Below are positions 1 to 10,909 of a stretch of 64,000 nt of DNA, piece by piece; the first letter of the stretch is position 1; every line of letters begins with the position of its first letter. Made by a program: the position numbers and the translations under genes. The stretch comes from Dactylorhiza incarnata. Its lineage: Eukaryota > Streptophyta > Magnoliopsida > Asparagales > Orchidaceae. The notes beneath the pieces were generated by a model. That model was not told the DNA's origin and ran no database searches. It saw nothing but the letters and a program-made list of their open reading frames with translations. Location: contig JAWHQI010000051.1 in NCBI GenBank assembly GCA_033032865.1, forward strand, positions 11,302,001 through 11,366,000, written 5' to 3'.

Positions 1-1180
1 CGGTCTGGCTAACTGCACGGTTTTGCGGTCTCCATCTGCGGTCTGATCTCTTTGGTCTAGCCGTAGGTCTATTCGGCTTGACCGTCGCTCTCTGTCCAAG
101 GTTTCCGAGGTGAGGCTGCGCGGTCTAGTTTATGAGACCGCGTTGTGAGCTGTTCTCTAGACTGTGTGGGTTAAGTTGTTAACCGCACGGTCAGTTTTTT
201 GTATCCGACAATCCGGTCTGGTGGCTGTTCAGGTTCTTGGTGGTGCGCGCCGACTAAGGTTCTCTTAGTCATGCGGTCTCCACTTTTGTGTTCACATAAG
301 CTAGTCCTTGGCGATCTGCTGGTATATGCGGACACTGGTGGTTGGTCGACTTAGCGGGCTCTTGCCTTAGTCGACCTGGCTGTGTTTGCGGTCTCTGGGA
401 GAGGTCTCGTATAGGCAAAAATAGGTGGTGGGCGTCATGACCGTGCGAGTTGTCATGATCGCGCGGCTTCTTGGAGGAGTGGCGATCTCCTAGTCCGGGT
501 TGAAGTCGGCAAACTCACAAAGCGCAGAGCGATCTTGCTGACTACGCTGGTTGACCGGTCTTGGTTGCGCGGTCAGGGCGGTGACTATATCTCATAGTGT
601 TGTGCCTGGATCAGGTCGCATGCCTATAAATAGGAGTCACTGTAGCAGCAAAATAATTGCACCAAGTGTAAGTTGAGCTCGCGTCTAGTTCTTGTGGTCT
701 CATTTTTTATGACCGGCCGGTTAGCTAATTGAACTTTCCTTGTGCAGCTTCTGCGGATTGTGCGGACAGCAGTGGTCACCTCTTCTTCTAAGGTGTTCGG
801 GCAGTCTCGCGGCTTGCAGTGCGGGTTGCTAGAGTTCGGGAGAATCAGTGGAGTTCGGGTGGTCGCGGCTTCAGTTGTGATGATTCTTGTCGCCGGTAGT
901 CTGTTCGCGCGGTCTCCTTTCCTAGTCGCGCGAACACCCTGACCGCGCAGTTTGGCGGTCTCTCTTGTTCAGACCGCCAGTTATCTTTTCTTCAGCCTGT
1001 ATTTTTCCTGTTGGTTTTGTGTACTGGCGAAATCATGTCTCGTCATGTATACCTCGCCCTGTAATGAAGATTTCTGCTATTATCAATAAAGACTACTTTG
1101 CTTCATGTGCTTCTGGTTGTTGGCTGTAACTTTGAGTTGTACAATTCCTGCTCACTTCTAGATCTACGGAAAATTTCACA
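1..1180 (+). mobile_element. LTR of Copia element I, truncated by window start
   Basis: This is one LTR in plus orientation; its left end lies at or just before base 1. It is a diverged relative of the LTRs of element A: the reverse complement of A's LTR shows the same order of features. Those are GGTCT/GACCGC-rich U3 repeats, a TATA box, then 'catgt(c/a)tacctcgc', an AATAAA (1085-1090) and a terminal segment ending in 'tttcaca'. The U3 part (1-600) is dense in 'gcggtct' repeats. It ends at 1180, directly before gag codons of element H, and no primer-binding site follows. It is therefore either a 3' LTR or a solo LTR inserted in H gag. Which one cannot be decided without the left flank. Confidence 0.8.
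625..632 (+). promoter_or_regulatory. TATA box of LTR I
   Basis: A TATAAATA lies downstream of the GGTCT-rich repeats and upstream of the AATAAA at 1085. This is the usual U3-R arrangement. The same octamer is at the equivalent place in element A's LTRs. Confidence 0.7.
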
Positions 1181-2428
1181 ATACCAGGGATCATGCAAGG
1201 GAGAGGGTTGTTTCTTTCAAAGCTGACAGCTCTAAGAATAGCAAAGCCAGGATGATGTCTCCTCCAAGAAGGATTGCTGAATCAGAGAAATTTGAGAACA
1301 ACACCTCAGACAGCTCTTCATCTGATGACGAGTTTGCAGCCTTCTCAAGGCAGTTCAAGAAGATGAGGAGGAGGAAGCAGTGGAAGAACAAGCCCTCCTC
1401 CTCCTCTCATTCAAAAATGGATCACAACAGATTTGAAAGGCAACACACCAAGGGTGATAGGTATGAATCTAATCCTGGTAAACATGTTTCAAAAAATATC
1501 TTTTGTTATTGCTGCAGCAAACCTGGACATATCATGGCTGACTGTCCAGTCAAAAGGAAGAAAAAGGGTGATATGAAACATCATCACCAAAAGGATAAGA
1601 AGGGGAAAAATCCTTCCTAACAAAGAAAGGAAAGAGCTGGAGTGAATCTGAATCCTCGACTTCAGATTCAGATGATGAAGAGGAAGCCTACATTGGGTTA
1701 TTTGCAGCTAAAAGGGATGATGATTTTCTTGCTGCCAAGGTTGGAATCAAGGCCCCTCTATCACAATCAGATAGTGATTTTGAGGAGGATGAATAGGACA
1801 AAGTTCAACTAGGCCTCATGGCCATCACTGATGAGGAAGCCAGTCAGAACAATTCTGACAGTGAACAGGTACTGATTCATCCCATCTCTTCTTCTGATTA
1901 TGAGACAAGACCAGAATCTGAAGCACCTTCATCAATTGGTGGAAGTGATTCAGAATCTGAGGAAGATGTTAATCAATTAATTGACAAGTATGGTGCTCTC
2001 TTAGATGCTCTGAAAAAGAGCAAGAAACTGCCAAGAGGCAATCCCAAGAAATTGCTTCCCTTAAGATGGATAAGAAAGAGTGCACTGAGTCACCCACCAT
2101 GGTGGCTCAGATGTGTAGAGAAATAAGCCATCTAAAGGGGATAAAATAATTCAAATGAGCACCATATCCCAAAAGAACAAGGTCATCAAGGACCTTGAGG
2201 TGAAGCTTCTGAAAGAAAAGAGCCTAGTGGCTCAATTCTCCAAGCCCAAATTTGTGCTTCCAATTATTGACACCTTCTCTTATCAAACCAATAGGAGAGG
2301 ACTAGGGTTCAATAAAATGGAAGTAGGAGTAGGGAGTGAAGAAAAGAGCAAGGACAATGCTAAGCCCCATACCACCTTTCAAAAGGTATTATTTCCTTCA
2401 AACAGGTATGACCATGACAGTATGTATG
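1181..2428 (+). pseudogene. Element H gag, fragment 1 (CCHC zinc knuckle)
   Basis: This is decayed Copia gag. A good frame covers about 1190-1620: a Ser/Asp-rich stretch, a basic segment, then a CCHC knuckle (CYCCSKPGHIMADC, 1504-1545) followed by Lys-rich sequence. After a stop and a frameshift, 1625-2126 encodes a very acidic Ser/Glu/Asp-rich region. A third frame (2155-2428) carries Lys/Glu-rich helical sequence with a 'RRGLGF' box of the kind seen in Sirevirus gag. Gag packages element RNA into virus-like particles. At least three frame breaks show this copy is dead. It is cut on the left by LTR I and on the right by element B. Confidence 0.75.
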
Positions 2429-3512
2429 TGTTGGAGTTGCCATTGTGATCTAGAAGTGGTCAAACATGTAATCTCACTGCCAACGCGATATGAGCCTGCA
2501 GGGTCGCACATAAGAGCATGTGGAGAAGTTGGTAGATTGACTGTGTTGGTAAATGTTACCAATCACCATATATAGAATGGGGAAATCCAGCAGGTTGTTG
2601 CTGTCTGAATTCGTCGGGTTTACACGGATAGAATTCGTCGGATTCGTCGGGATTCGTCGGATTGTCCCGTGAACACTCGACGAATTATTACAGAAACCCT
2701 TCATTCGACAAAATGTTGTCGTCTGTCTGGATTCGTCGGGATTCGTCGGGTTGTCCCGTGAAGACTCGACGAATTGTTACAGAGATCATTTTCTTGGCAT
2801 ATGTTGCCGTCTGATCTGATTCGTCGGGATTCGTCGGGATTCGTCGGGTTGTCCCGTGAAGACTCGACGAATTGTTACAGAGATCATTTTCTCGGCAAAT
2901 GTTGCCGTCTCATCTGATTCGTCGGATTCGTCGGATTGTCCCGTGAAATCTCGACGAATGATCTTCCGTGGAATTCCGACGAATTGTAACAGAAGCCCTT
3001 ATTCTGATGTGTGGTCTGCGGATAGCGATTCTTCTAGAAGCTGTTTATCCTTTGGGTATAAATAGGACTTCGTTTTTAGGGTTCACATAACGAACGAAAG
3101 AAAGGCCGACGGAAGTGTTCCGCTCTCGCCCGAACCCTAGACGGAAGGAGTTCCGTCGCTCGATCGCGTCCGCCGACCTCCTCTCCGGCGATCGTCGCCG
3201 TGTGTGTTCTTCCTGGAGCGAACCTAGCAGTTCGTGGAAGTCCAAGGTGCAGTCGTTCTTCTCCCGGCTCGTGTGGATCACTGTAGAGACGTAGACATTA
3301 TTCTACGTGAGGACTCTTGCATAGCCGACGACAGGAATCAACTCGTGGAGTATCTAGGTTGGATTTGATCCAATCCCGCAAAGGTAATTTTATACCTAGC
3401 ATTTTGTTAACTTCTTGATTCAACATTCATGGCCGATCCAAACCTTTTTGGGTTGTTTCTGTTTATTTCCGCTGCGCCTACATTTGATGTATGGTTCTAT
3501 AAAAACCCAACA
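2429..3512 (+). repeat. Element B 5' LTR
   Basis: Starts TGTTGGAG and ends CCAACA. U3 (about 2600-2990) holds 3-4 degenerate tandem units of roughly 100 bp. Each combines direct ATTCGTCGG repeats with a downstream CGACGAAT, so the arms ATTCGTCG/CGACGAAT can pair around a loop of about 20 nt. The TATA box is at 3057-3064. Confidence 0.93.
3057..3064 (+). promoter_or_regulatory. TATA box of element B
   Basis: TATAAATA follows the CGTCG repeats in the 5' LTR; the copy in the 3' LTR is at 10132-10139. It probably drives the genomic RNA and the gag-pol mRNA. Confidence 0.75.
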
Positions 3513-3513
3513 G

Positions 3514-3525
3514 TGGTATCAGAGC
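3514..3525 (+). other. Element B primer-binding site (initiator Met tRNA)
   Basis: TGGTATCAGAGC begins one base after the LTR end. It is complementary to the 3' end of plant initiator methionine tRNA, the usual Copia primer. Confidence 0.9.
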
Positions 3526-4578
3526 TAGGTTCTGGTCATGAATTTTGTTTCAGAAGTTTGGTTATTCCAGTACGTGCAAATCTAGGTATTTGGAAGCGTT
3601 CTAAATGTCAAGATTTCTTCCTGGAACATCAAAAGTTGATGATTTTTCCATGGGAAATCGGTGGTGATTTTGAAAAATTGAACCCCGCCAGGAACGTCTG
3701 GGATTTCGTGGTCATTTCTAATTGTTAGAAATTGTTGTCTCCTTAGCAGTAACCGTCCCTCAAGTGGTTAATGAACCATTGTATTGTTTTGGATTTTGAA
3801 TCCAACAATGAGAGACGAGCTTGTCTACTGCTTTAAGTCGAGTTGTCTTTGCCTTTGTCCAATGTATGTAAATCTGAAGATTTGGAAGAGTTCTAAATGT
3901 CCAGATTTAGCCCTTTCATCTATCAAAGGTTGATAGTCTTATGTTGTGCACATAAGGGATGCATGTGGATTTAAGAAAGCTTGTTTTTCTGTGGATGTGC
4001 ACTTTGATCAAATGTTGATCATGGTTAAGTGTTAACCTATTATTAAAATTAAAATCCCTTCATCAAATATTAAGTGTTCGGATGCCTTCCGATGGATGAC
4101 ACTCTTCCTGCCTCGATCGATGAAGTGTGGGCTTGCCAAAGCAAGGTGCATTAATCTATCTTGGTAAGGGTGCGAGCGGATAATTGTGATATCCCACTGT
4201 CGACATCGGGTCTAACTTAACTAGGTGACCTCAAAGGTTGAGTGCCTAGAGGCATAGGGTTGGCATGCTCCATATGATGGATGCGAATAAGGAGTTATTC
4301 ACCAGCCATACAAGAGTTGCATGAGGATGCAATTGGCAAGCGTTGCCTACCTAAATAACCGCATTATGAGAGGAACGCCAAAGCGGACTCGTGGTGTTGG
4401 TGAAATACAGATCTTGTCCACTAAGAGAGTAGCTCGCAATGGACTCTCCGAATTGATAGTGAGGGCCATCAATTTGAATAAAATAGTGGGAGTATTTAAT
4501 TGAAGTCCAAATTAAAAATAAATTGTATTTTGAAATTAAGGTACTAATTAGATTCTGCATGAATTCTTGTAGAATTCC
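3526..4578 (+). other. Element B untranslated leader
   Basis: About 1.05 kb lies between the PBS and the gag start. It contains only short unsupported ORFs and no recognisable domain. It probably holds the packaging and dimerisation signals, although none can be identified by eye. Confidence 0.6.
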
Positions 4579-7500
4579 ATGGCAAGTGGTTCACATTCCA
4601 CCTTGTCCCTAAGAGCTATCCTTGAGAAGGACAAGCTTAGTGGGACGAATTATATGGACTGGTATAGGAACCTGAGAATTGTTCTCAGGCAAGAGCGAAA
4701 GCTCTACGTCTTGGAAGAAGAAGCCCCCGAGGTGCCGACCGGGAACTCGTCCCGTGTTGATAAGGATGCTTATAAGAAGTATACCGATGACGCCTTAGAC
4801 GTCGAGTGCCTTATGCTTGCCACCATGAACTCTGAGCTTCAGAAGCAACACGAGAACATGGGGTGCAAGGAGATTGACGAGCACCTAAAGAAAATGTTTC
4901 AAGGGCAAGCTCGTCAAGAGAGGTTCGATGTCACGAAGGCATTATTTCAGTGCAAAATGGGAGCTCGAGACTCAGTTGGTACTCACGTACTCAAGATGAT
5001 TGGGTATATAGAGAACCTGGAGAGACTGGGTTTTCCTCTGGGTCAAGAGTTGGCCACAGATCTTATCCTGCAATCGTTGCCGGATAATTATGAGCAGTTT
5101 GTCTTGAACTACAACATGAATGAAATAGACAAGACACTGCCCGAGCTCCTAGGCATGTTGCGAACTGCCGAAATAAACATGAAGAAGGCCAAGCCTGCTA
5201 GTCCCATATTGATGGTACATAAAGGCAAGGGTAAGGCCAAGGGCTTCAAGAAGACGAAGGTGGGACCTAAGTCACATCTTGAGCCCAAATCTTCTGCGCT
5301 GAAAAAGAAGAGCACCGTGAAGGAAGGAAAATGCCACCACTGTGGCAAGGCTGGTCATTGGAGGAGGAATTGTCCTTCGTACATTGAGGGTCTGCAGAAA
5401 ATGAAGGGAGGTATGACTTCCGCTTCGGATATTTATGTTATAGAGATAAACCTTTCTGCTCCTTCATCTTGGGTATTGGATACCGGATGTAGTTCTCACA
5501 TTTGTACAAATGTGCAGGAACTAGGAAGGAGGAGATTGCTGAGTAAAGGAGAGGTGGACCTACGTGTCGGCAATGGAGCAAGAGTTGCTGCTGTAGCCGT
5601 AGGGGTTTACCGTCTTTCTTTGCCCAGTGGGCTTGTAATAGAACTTGATAATTGTTATTATGTTCCGGCCATAACTAGAAACATTATATCCATTTCATGC
5701 TTGGACATGATTGGATTTTCTTTTATAATTAAGAACAATTGTTGTTCTATATTTAAGAATGATGTTTGTTATGCTGTAGCTCAATTGTTTAATGGTCTTT
5801 ATGTTTTGAACCTGGACCATCCGATCTATAATGTAGATAATAATAAAAGACTAAGAACAAATGACTCAAATCCTACATATCTCTGGCATTGTCGTTTGGG
5901 CCATATAAACGAGAAGCGCATATCCAAGCTCCATAAAGATGGACTATTGGACTCATTTGATTATGAATCATTTGAGCGATGTGAGTCTTGTTTATTAGGC
6001 AAGATGACTAAAGCCCCTTTCACTGGTTATACTGAGAGGGCTGAGGATCTCTTGGGTGTTGTACATAGTGATGTATGCGGACCCATGAGTTCTATGGCTA
6101 GAGGTGGGTATTTCTACTTCGTTACATTTACTGATGATTTCAGTAGATACGGATACGTGTATCTTATGAAGTGCAAATCCGAAACCTTTGAAAAGTTCAA
6201 AGAGTTTAAGAATGAAGTGGAGAACCAATTGGGTAAAAAGGTTAAAGCACTCCGATCTGATCGAGGTGGCGAATACCTGAGTCATGAGTTCCGTGATCAT
6301 CTGAAAGAGTGTGGTATTGTATCACAGCTCACTCCACCTAGGACACCGCAGCATAATGGTGTGTCTGAGAGGAGAAATCGTACTCTGTTAGACATGGTAC
6401 GGTCGATGATGAGTCATGCAGACTTGCCTGTTTCCTTTTGGGGTTTTGCTTTAGAGACTGCTGCAATGACACTGAATCGCGCTCCGACGAAAACGGTTCT
6501 AAAGACACCATATGAGATATGGACTGGGAAGCGTCCTAGTATGTCGTTAATTAAAATTTGGGGCTGTGAGGCATACGTACGACGTCAAATGCCTGACAAG
6601 CTGGAACCCAAATCAGATAAGTGTTATCTGGTGGGATATCCTAAGGAAACGAAGGGATATTACTTTTACCTACCGTCTGAGGGCAAAGTGTTTGTCGCAA
6701 GGACGGGTGTCTTCTTGGAGAAAGAGTTCTTATCAAGAAAGACGCAAAAGGTAGAACTTGAAGAAGTTCAAGAACCACAAATAGTGAATGAACCAGAGTT
6801 GGATTCTGAGCCAGGACTACAAGATGTTGTAGCTAGAGAACCTGCTCACGAAGCACAAGTCCTACGTAGATCTGGTAGACCAAGATTTGAGCTTGAGAGA
6901 TATGGATTTCTCGTGTCTCAAATAGGTAATGTGTTGCTTATGGATCATGATGATGAACCAGCAACCTACCAAGAGGCTATGAATGGACCGGACTCCGACA
7001 AATGGCTTGAGGCAATGAAATCCGAAATGGACTCCATGTATATAAACCAAGTTTGGAACTTGGTGGAACCACCTGAAGGGGTACGACCCATAGGGTGCAA
7101 GTGGGTCTTCAAGAAGAAGACCGACATGGATGGGAATGTACAGACATTCAAAGGGCGACTGGTGGCTAAGGGTTTCAAGCAAATTCATGGTGTTGACTAT
7201 GATGAGACCTTTTCCCCTGTTGCCATGGTAAAGTCCATTAGGATATTGCTTGCTATTGCTGCGTATTATGACTACGAGATCTGGCAGATGGATGTCAAAA
7301 TGGCTTTCCTAAATGGAAACCTCCTTGAGGAAGTGTACATGACACAACCCGAGGGTTTTGTATCCCCAAATGAAGCCACTAAAATATGCAAGCTGAATAA
7401 GTCCATCTATGGATTGAAACAAGCCTCTAGAAGTTGGAATCTTCGTTTTGATGAGAAGATCAAAGAGTTTGGTTTTGTCAAGAATGAAGATGAACCGTGT

Positions 7501-8535
7501 GTTTACAAGCGAATCAGTGGGAGCATTGTTGTCTTCCTGATATTGTATGTAGATGACATACTGCTGATCGGGAATGACATACCTACCCTGAAAGTTGTTA
7601 AGAACAACCTAGGGAACTGCTTTTCTATGAAGGACTTGGGTGAAGTGACTTACATACTCGGTATTAAGATCTATAGAGATAGATCGAAGAAGTTGCTGGG
7701 TTTGACCCAGAGTACGTACATTGACAAGGTGTTGAAGCGGTTCAACATGCTTGAGTCCAAGAAAGGATTTTTGCCCATGTCTCATGGTGTGAATCTCTCT
7801 AAGGACCAGTGTCCAAAATCTTACGAAGATAAGGACCGCATGAAGTCGATTCCATATGCTTCGGTAATTGGGTCAATCATGTATGCAATGTTATGTACTC
7901 GACCCGATGTCTCTTTTGCTTTGAGCATGACTAGCAGGTATCAGTCTGATCCCGGTGAATGTCACTGGATAGCCGTAAAGAATATCCTGAAGTACTTGAG
8001 AAGGACTAAGGATGTATTCTTGGTGTATGGTGGAAAGGAAGAGCTCGTTGTAAGTGGTTACACGGATGCCAGCTTCCAAACTGATAGGGATGATTCAAAG
8101 TCTCAGTCAGGGTTTGTGTTTTGCCTGAATGGAGGAGCTGTGAGCTGGAAGAGTTCCAAGCAAGAGACAGTTGCTGATTCTACAACTGAGGCCGAGTATA
8201 TCGCTGCAGCTAATGCAGCGAAGGAGGCTGTATGGATTAGGAAATTCATCGGCGAGCTAGATGTAGTTCCTAGCATTGTTGGTCCCGTAGTTCTCTACTG
8301 TGATAACAATGGTGCAATTGCACAATCTAAGGAACCTAGATCCCATCAGCGCTCCAAGCACATACTTCGGCGGTTCCATCTTATTCGTGAGATTGTCGAA
8401 CGAGGAGATGTGAACATTTGCAGAGTGCCGACTGAGGAGAATATTGCAGATCCACTGACAAAGCCTCTCGCGCAGAGAAAGCATGATGGTCATACTAGAT
8501 CAATGGGTATACGATACCTGAATGATCAACTCTAG
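4579..8535 (+). CDS. Element B Gag-Pol polyprotein, intact, 1318 aa
   Basis: This uninterrupted Copia polyprotein starts at an ATG. In order it contains: gag (UBN2-like, residues about 1-230); CCHC knuckle CHHCGKAGHWRRNC (252-265); aspartic protease with DTG (Asp301); GAG-pre-integrase with H/C residues (about 430-470); integrase with D498, D561 and E597 (D-x62-D-x35-E); reverse transcriptase with YVDD at 990-993; and RNase H near the C-terminus (DAS and TEAEY motifs). Together these make particles, copy the RNA into cDNA and insert it. The length matches complete Copia polyproteins and no catalytic residue appears lost. Gag and pol share one frame with no stop between them, so the Gag:Pol ratio must be set another way, for example by splicing or processing. 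Confidence 0.96.
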   Translation: MASGSHSTLSLRAILEKDKLSGTNYMDWYRNLRIVLRQERKLYVLEEEAPEVPTGNSSRVDKDAYKKYTDDALDVECLMLATMNSELQKQHENMGCKEIDEHLKKMFQGQARQERFDVTKALFQCKMGARDSVGTHVLKMIGYIENLERLGFPLGQELATDLILQSLPDNYEQFVLNYNMNEIDKTLPELLGMLRTAEINMKKAKPASPILMVHKGKGKAKGFKKTKVGPKSHLEPKSSALKKKSTVKEGKCHHCGKAGHWRRNCPSYIEGLQKMKGGMTSASDIYVIEINLSAPSSWVLDTGCSSHICTNVQELGRRRLLSKGEVDLRVGNGARVAAVAVGVYRLSLPSGLVIELDNCYYVPAITRNIISISCLDMIGFSFIIKNNCCSIFKNDVCYAVAQLFNGLYVLNLDHPIYNVDNNKRLRTNDSNPTYLWHCRLGHINEKRISKLHKDGLLDSFDYESFERCESCLLGKMTKAPFTGYTERAEDLLGVVHSDVCGPMSSMARGGYFYFVTFTDDFSRYGYVYLMKCKSETFEKFKEFKNEVENQLGKKVKALRSDRGGEYLSHEFRDHLKECGIVSQLTPPRTPQHNGVSERRNRTLLDMVRSMMSHADLPVSFWGFALETAAMTLNRAPTKTVLKTPYEIWTGKRPSMSLIKIWGCEAYVRRQMPDKLEPKSDKCYLVGYPKETKGYYFYLPSEGKVFVARTGVFLEKEFLSRKTQKVELEEVQEPQIVNEPELDSEPGLQDVVAREPAHEAQVLRRSGRPRFELERYGFLVSQIGNVLLMDHDDEPATYQEAMNGPDSDKWLEAMKSEMDSMYINQVWNLVEPPEGVRPIGCKWVFKKKTDMDGNVQTFKGRLVAKGFKQIHGVDYDETFSPVAMVKSIRILLAIAAYYDYEIWQMDVKMAFLNGNLLEEVYMTQPEGFVSPNEATKICKLNKSIYGLKQASRSWNLRFDEKIKEFGFVKNEDEPCVYKRISGSIVVFLILYVDDILLIGNDIPTLKVVKNNLGNCFSMKDLGEVTYILGIKIYRDRSKKLLGLTQSTYIDKVLKRFNMLESKKGFLPMSHGVNLSKDQCPKSYEDKDRMKSIPYASVIGSIMYAMLCTRPDVSFALSMTSRYQSDPGECHWIAVKNILKYLRRTKDVFLVYGGKEELVVSGYTDASFQTDRDDSKSQSGFVFCLNGGAVSWKSSKQETVADSTTEAEYIAAANAAKEAVWIRKFIGELDVVPSIVGPVVLYCDNNGAIAQSKEPRSHQRSKHILRRFHLIREIVERGDVNICRVPTEENIADPLTKPLAQRKHDGHTRSMGIRYLNDQL

Positions 8536-9512
8536 TGGGAGTCTTGTGGGTTGCATGTAAAATAAATATTCTGTTGGCTGTTTAAAATTTATTCATATGA
8601 TGAATTGTGTACCAATTATTTCTTTTTACGATTAATGGCAAGTTCTTTTATTACGATATACTGTTTCTATATGATAGAATAAAATTCGTGATAAATACCC
8701 TTAGAATGTTCGCTTCCATAGGACATCAAGTACGAGACTTGAATGTGAGAGCCTATGATTTCGAAGCTTCATTCTTAAAAGGTCCCTGGTCGAGGTATCA
8801 TCGTAGAAGCTAAGGGTGATGATGATACATTAAGACTAGCATGTGTGTTGACTGATGACCGGTTCTCACAGGTCATGATATTGTGATATCAAGTCATCAC
8901 GTGGGTACTTGTTAGTGAACAAGTTGTACTGGACAGACCCAACCTGAGACTACTTTGTGGATTGTTACTTAAAAGTGTCACAAGTAGGTCTCATTTGACA
9001 ATGGTGTTGTGGTCCTTTGACCTGAAGTCACAGCATTCACCGAGTGAGGAAGAGCGTGCTTTGATGTCATCTAAAGTCTTCCTTGAAGAAGGTTGATGAT
9101 AAGGGTGGTCGTTGGGTACGTTACGAATCATTTGGGTGTTTGGGTGTGAGCAGATATGGGATTTGTCCTCCTATATAACAGGAGTTGCATCCATGGGCCC
9201 CTTGATGGAATTGGACTGAGAAATGCATGGCCATGCTTGGTAGAGTCAATATGTGATATTGAGCTCACCATTCTCTGGAAGTCCGTTCTAGATCAAGAAA
9301 CTTGGATTGAGCTATTATGAGGGTGACACGGTCCATGCCTCTAGTTCTTTCCGGATGTAAGGGACAAAGGGACAAAGACAACGCTGGAACATTGGTCATA
9401 AAGGCTTATGAGTTATGAACTCTTATTGCTTGGAGAGCAATGATGCATTGCTAGATGCCGCTCATTGTTTGTGAGGTTTTTGGTTTGATACTTTCAAGAT
9501 CAAGTGGGAGAC
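8536..9512 (+). other. Element B 3' untranslated region and polypurine tract
   Basis: Nearly 1 kb lies between the RNase H stop and the 3' LTR with no supported ORF. It ends in the purine tract AAGTGGGAGAC (about 9502-9512), directly before TGTTGGAG. That tract primes plus-strand DNA synthesis. The CGTCG motif that fills the LTR is absent here. Confidence 0.7.
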
Positions 9513-10586
9513 TGTTGGAGTTGCCATTGTGATCTAGAAGTGGTCAAACATGTAATCTCACTGCCAACGCGATATGAGCCTGCAGGGTCGCACATAAGAG
9601 CATGTGGAGAAGTTGGTAGATTGACTGTGTTGGTAAATGTTACCAATCACCATATATAGAATGGGGAAATCCAACAGGTTGTTGCTGTCTGAATTCGTCG
9701 GGTTTACACGGATAGAATTCGTCGGATTCGTCGGGATTCGTCGGATTGTCCCGTGAACACTCGACGAATTATTACAGAAACCCTTCATTCGACAAAATGT
9801 TGTCGTCTGTCTGGATTCGTCGGGATTCGTCGGGTTGTCCCGTGAAGACTCGACGAATTGTTACAGAGATCATTTTCTTGGCATATGTTGCCGTCTGATC
9901 TGATTCGTCGGGATTCGTCGGGATTCGTCGGGTTGTCCCGTGAAGACTCGACGAATTGTTACAGAGATCATTTTCTCGGCAAATGTTGCCGTCTCATCTG
10001 ATTCGTCGGATTGTCCCGTGAAATCTCGACGAATGATCTTCCGTGGAATTCCGACGAATTGTAACAGAAGCCCTTATTCTGATGTGTGGTCTGCGGATAG
10101 CGATTCTTCTAGAAGCTGTTTATCCTTTGGGTATAAATAGGACTTCGTTTTAGGGTTCACATAACGAACGAAAGAAAGGCCGACGGAAGTGTTCCGCTCT
10201 CGCCCGAACCCTAGACGGAAGGAGTTCCGTCGCTCGATCGCGTCCGCCGACCTCCTCTCCGGCGATCGTCGCCGTGTGTGTTCTTCCTGGAGCGAACCTA
10301 GCAGTTCATGGAAGTCCAAGGTGCAGTCGTTCTTCTCCCGGCTCGTGTGGATCACTGTAGAGACGTAGACATTATTCTACGTGAGGACTCTTGCATAGCC
10401 GACGACAGGAATCAACTCGTGGAGTATCTAGGTTGGATTTGATCCAATCCCGCAAAGGTAATTTTATACCTAGCATTTTGTTAACTTCTTGATTCAACAT
10501 TCATGGTCGATCCAAACCTTTTTGGGTTGTTTCTGTTTATTTCCGCTGCGCCTACATTTGATGTATGGTTCTAGAAAAACCCAACA
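9513..10586 (+). repeat. Element B 3' LTR
   Basis: Near-identical copy of 2429-3512. It lacks one 9-bp ATTCGTCGG unit (near 10005) and one T in the run after the TATA box, which together account for the 10-bp length difference. Confidence 0.93.
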
Positions 10587-10909
10587 ATATGGTCACTGGA
10601 AGAATGGAAGCTCCTACAGGAAGGAGAACACTCCTTCCCATAGTGGAAGAAAGGGCATGGGAATGAGTGCTATGAAGGCTCTCCATGAAGAAATTCAAAT
10701 GGCCCAACCAGTACCATTTGTATTTAGTACTTCAATTCCTTCATTCAAGAATAAGGAAGCTAGCCCTTCCAAGTTCTGTCCAGCAATAAATTTGGCTGCT
10801 GCTAAATCTGTAGACAAATCCTGCTGCTCAGTGTCTGATGCCATCCAATCTTGTCTGGGTTCCAAGCCAAAACAAGCAGATGCCATTAAGACAAAGGGTA
10901 CCAAGACTG
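10587..10909 (+). pseudogene. Element H gag, fragment 2
   Basis: This short piece of H lies between elements B and A. The frame from about 10589 is open to 10909 and is rich in Lys, Ser and Cys. It has no recognisable domain by itself. It joins 2428 on the left once B and its duplication are removed, and 17452 on the right once A is removed, so it is the central or C-terminal part of gag before the second zinc knuckle. The final five bases, gactg (10905-10909), are the left copy of element A's target duplication. Confidence 0.65.

Larger units (their letters stand above)
2429..10586 (+). mobile_element. Element B: complete young Ty1/Copia retrotransposon
   Basis: This is a full-length element of 8158 bp with LTRs 2429-3512 (1084 bp) and 9513-10586 (1074 bp). 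By eye the LTRs differ by only about four substitutions, one 9-bp gap in a CGTCG repeat and one 1-bp gap. The flanking target duplication is gtatg (2424-2428) versus atatg (10587-10591), so 4 of 5 bases match. PBS, an open gag-pol frame, PPT and TATA boxes are all present. At about 0.4% LTR divergence and the commonly used plant rate of 1.3e-8 per site per year, insertion was roughly 0.1-0.2 million years ago. It may still be mobile. It interrupts gag of element H. Confidence 0.93.

Noticed and set aside
1252..1620. Zinc-knuckle protein as a host gene
   Set aside because: It joins other gag fragments across inserted elements and carries the Copia gag pattern, so it is part of element H.
3514..3525. 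A tRNA gene at the TGGTATCAGAGC sites
   Set aside because: Only the 12-base primer complement is present; no cloverleaf surrounds it.
4579..8535. Minus-strand ORFs of 60-110 codons opposite element B gag-pol
   Set aside because: Shadows of the intact sense frame, with no domains or start context.
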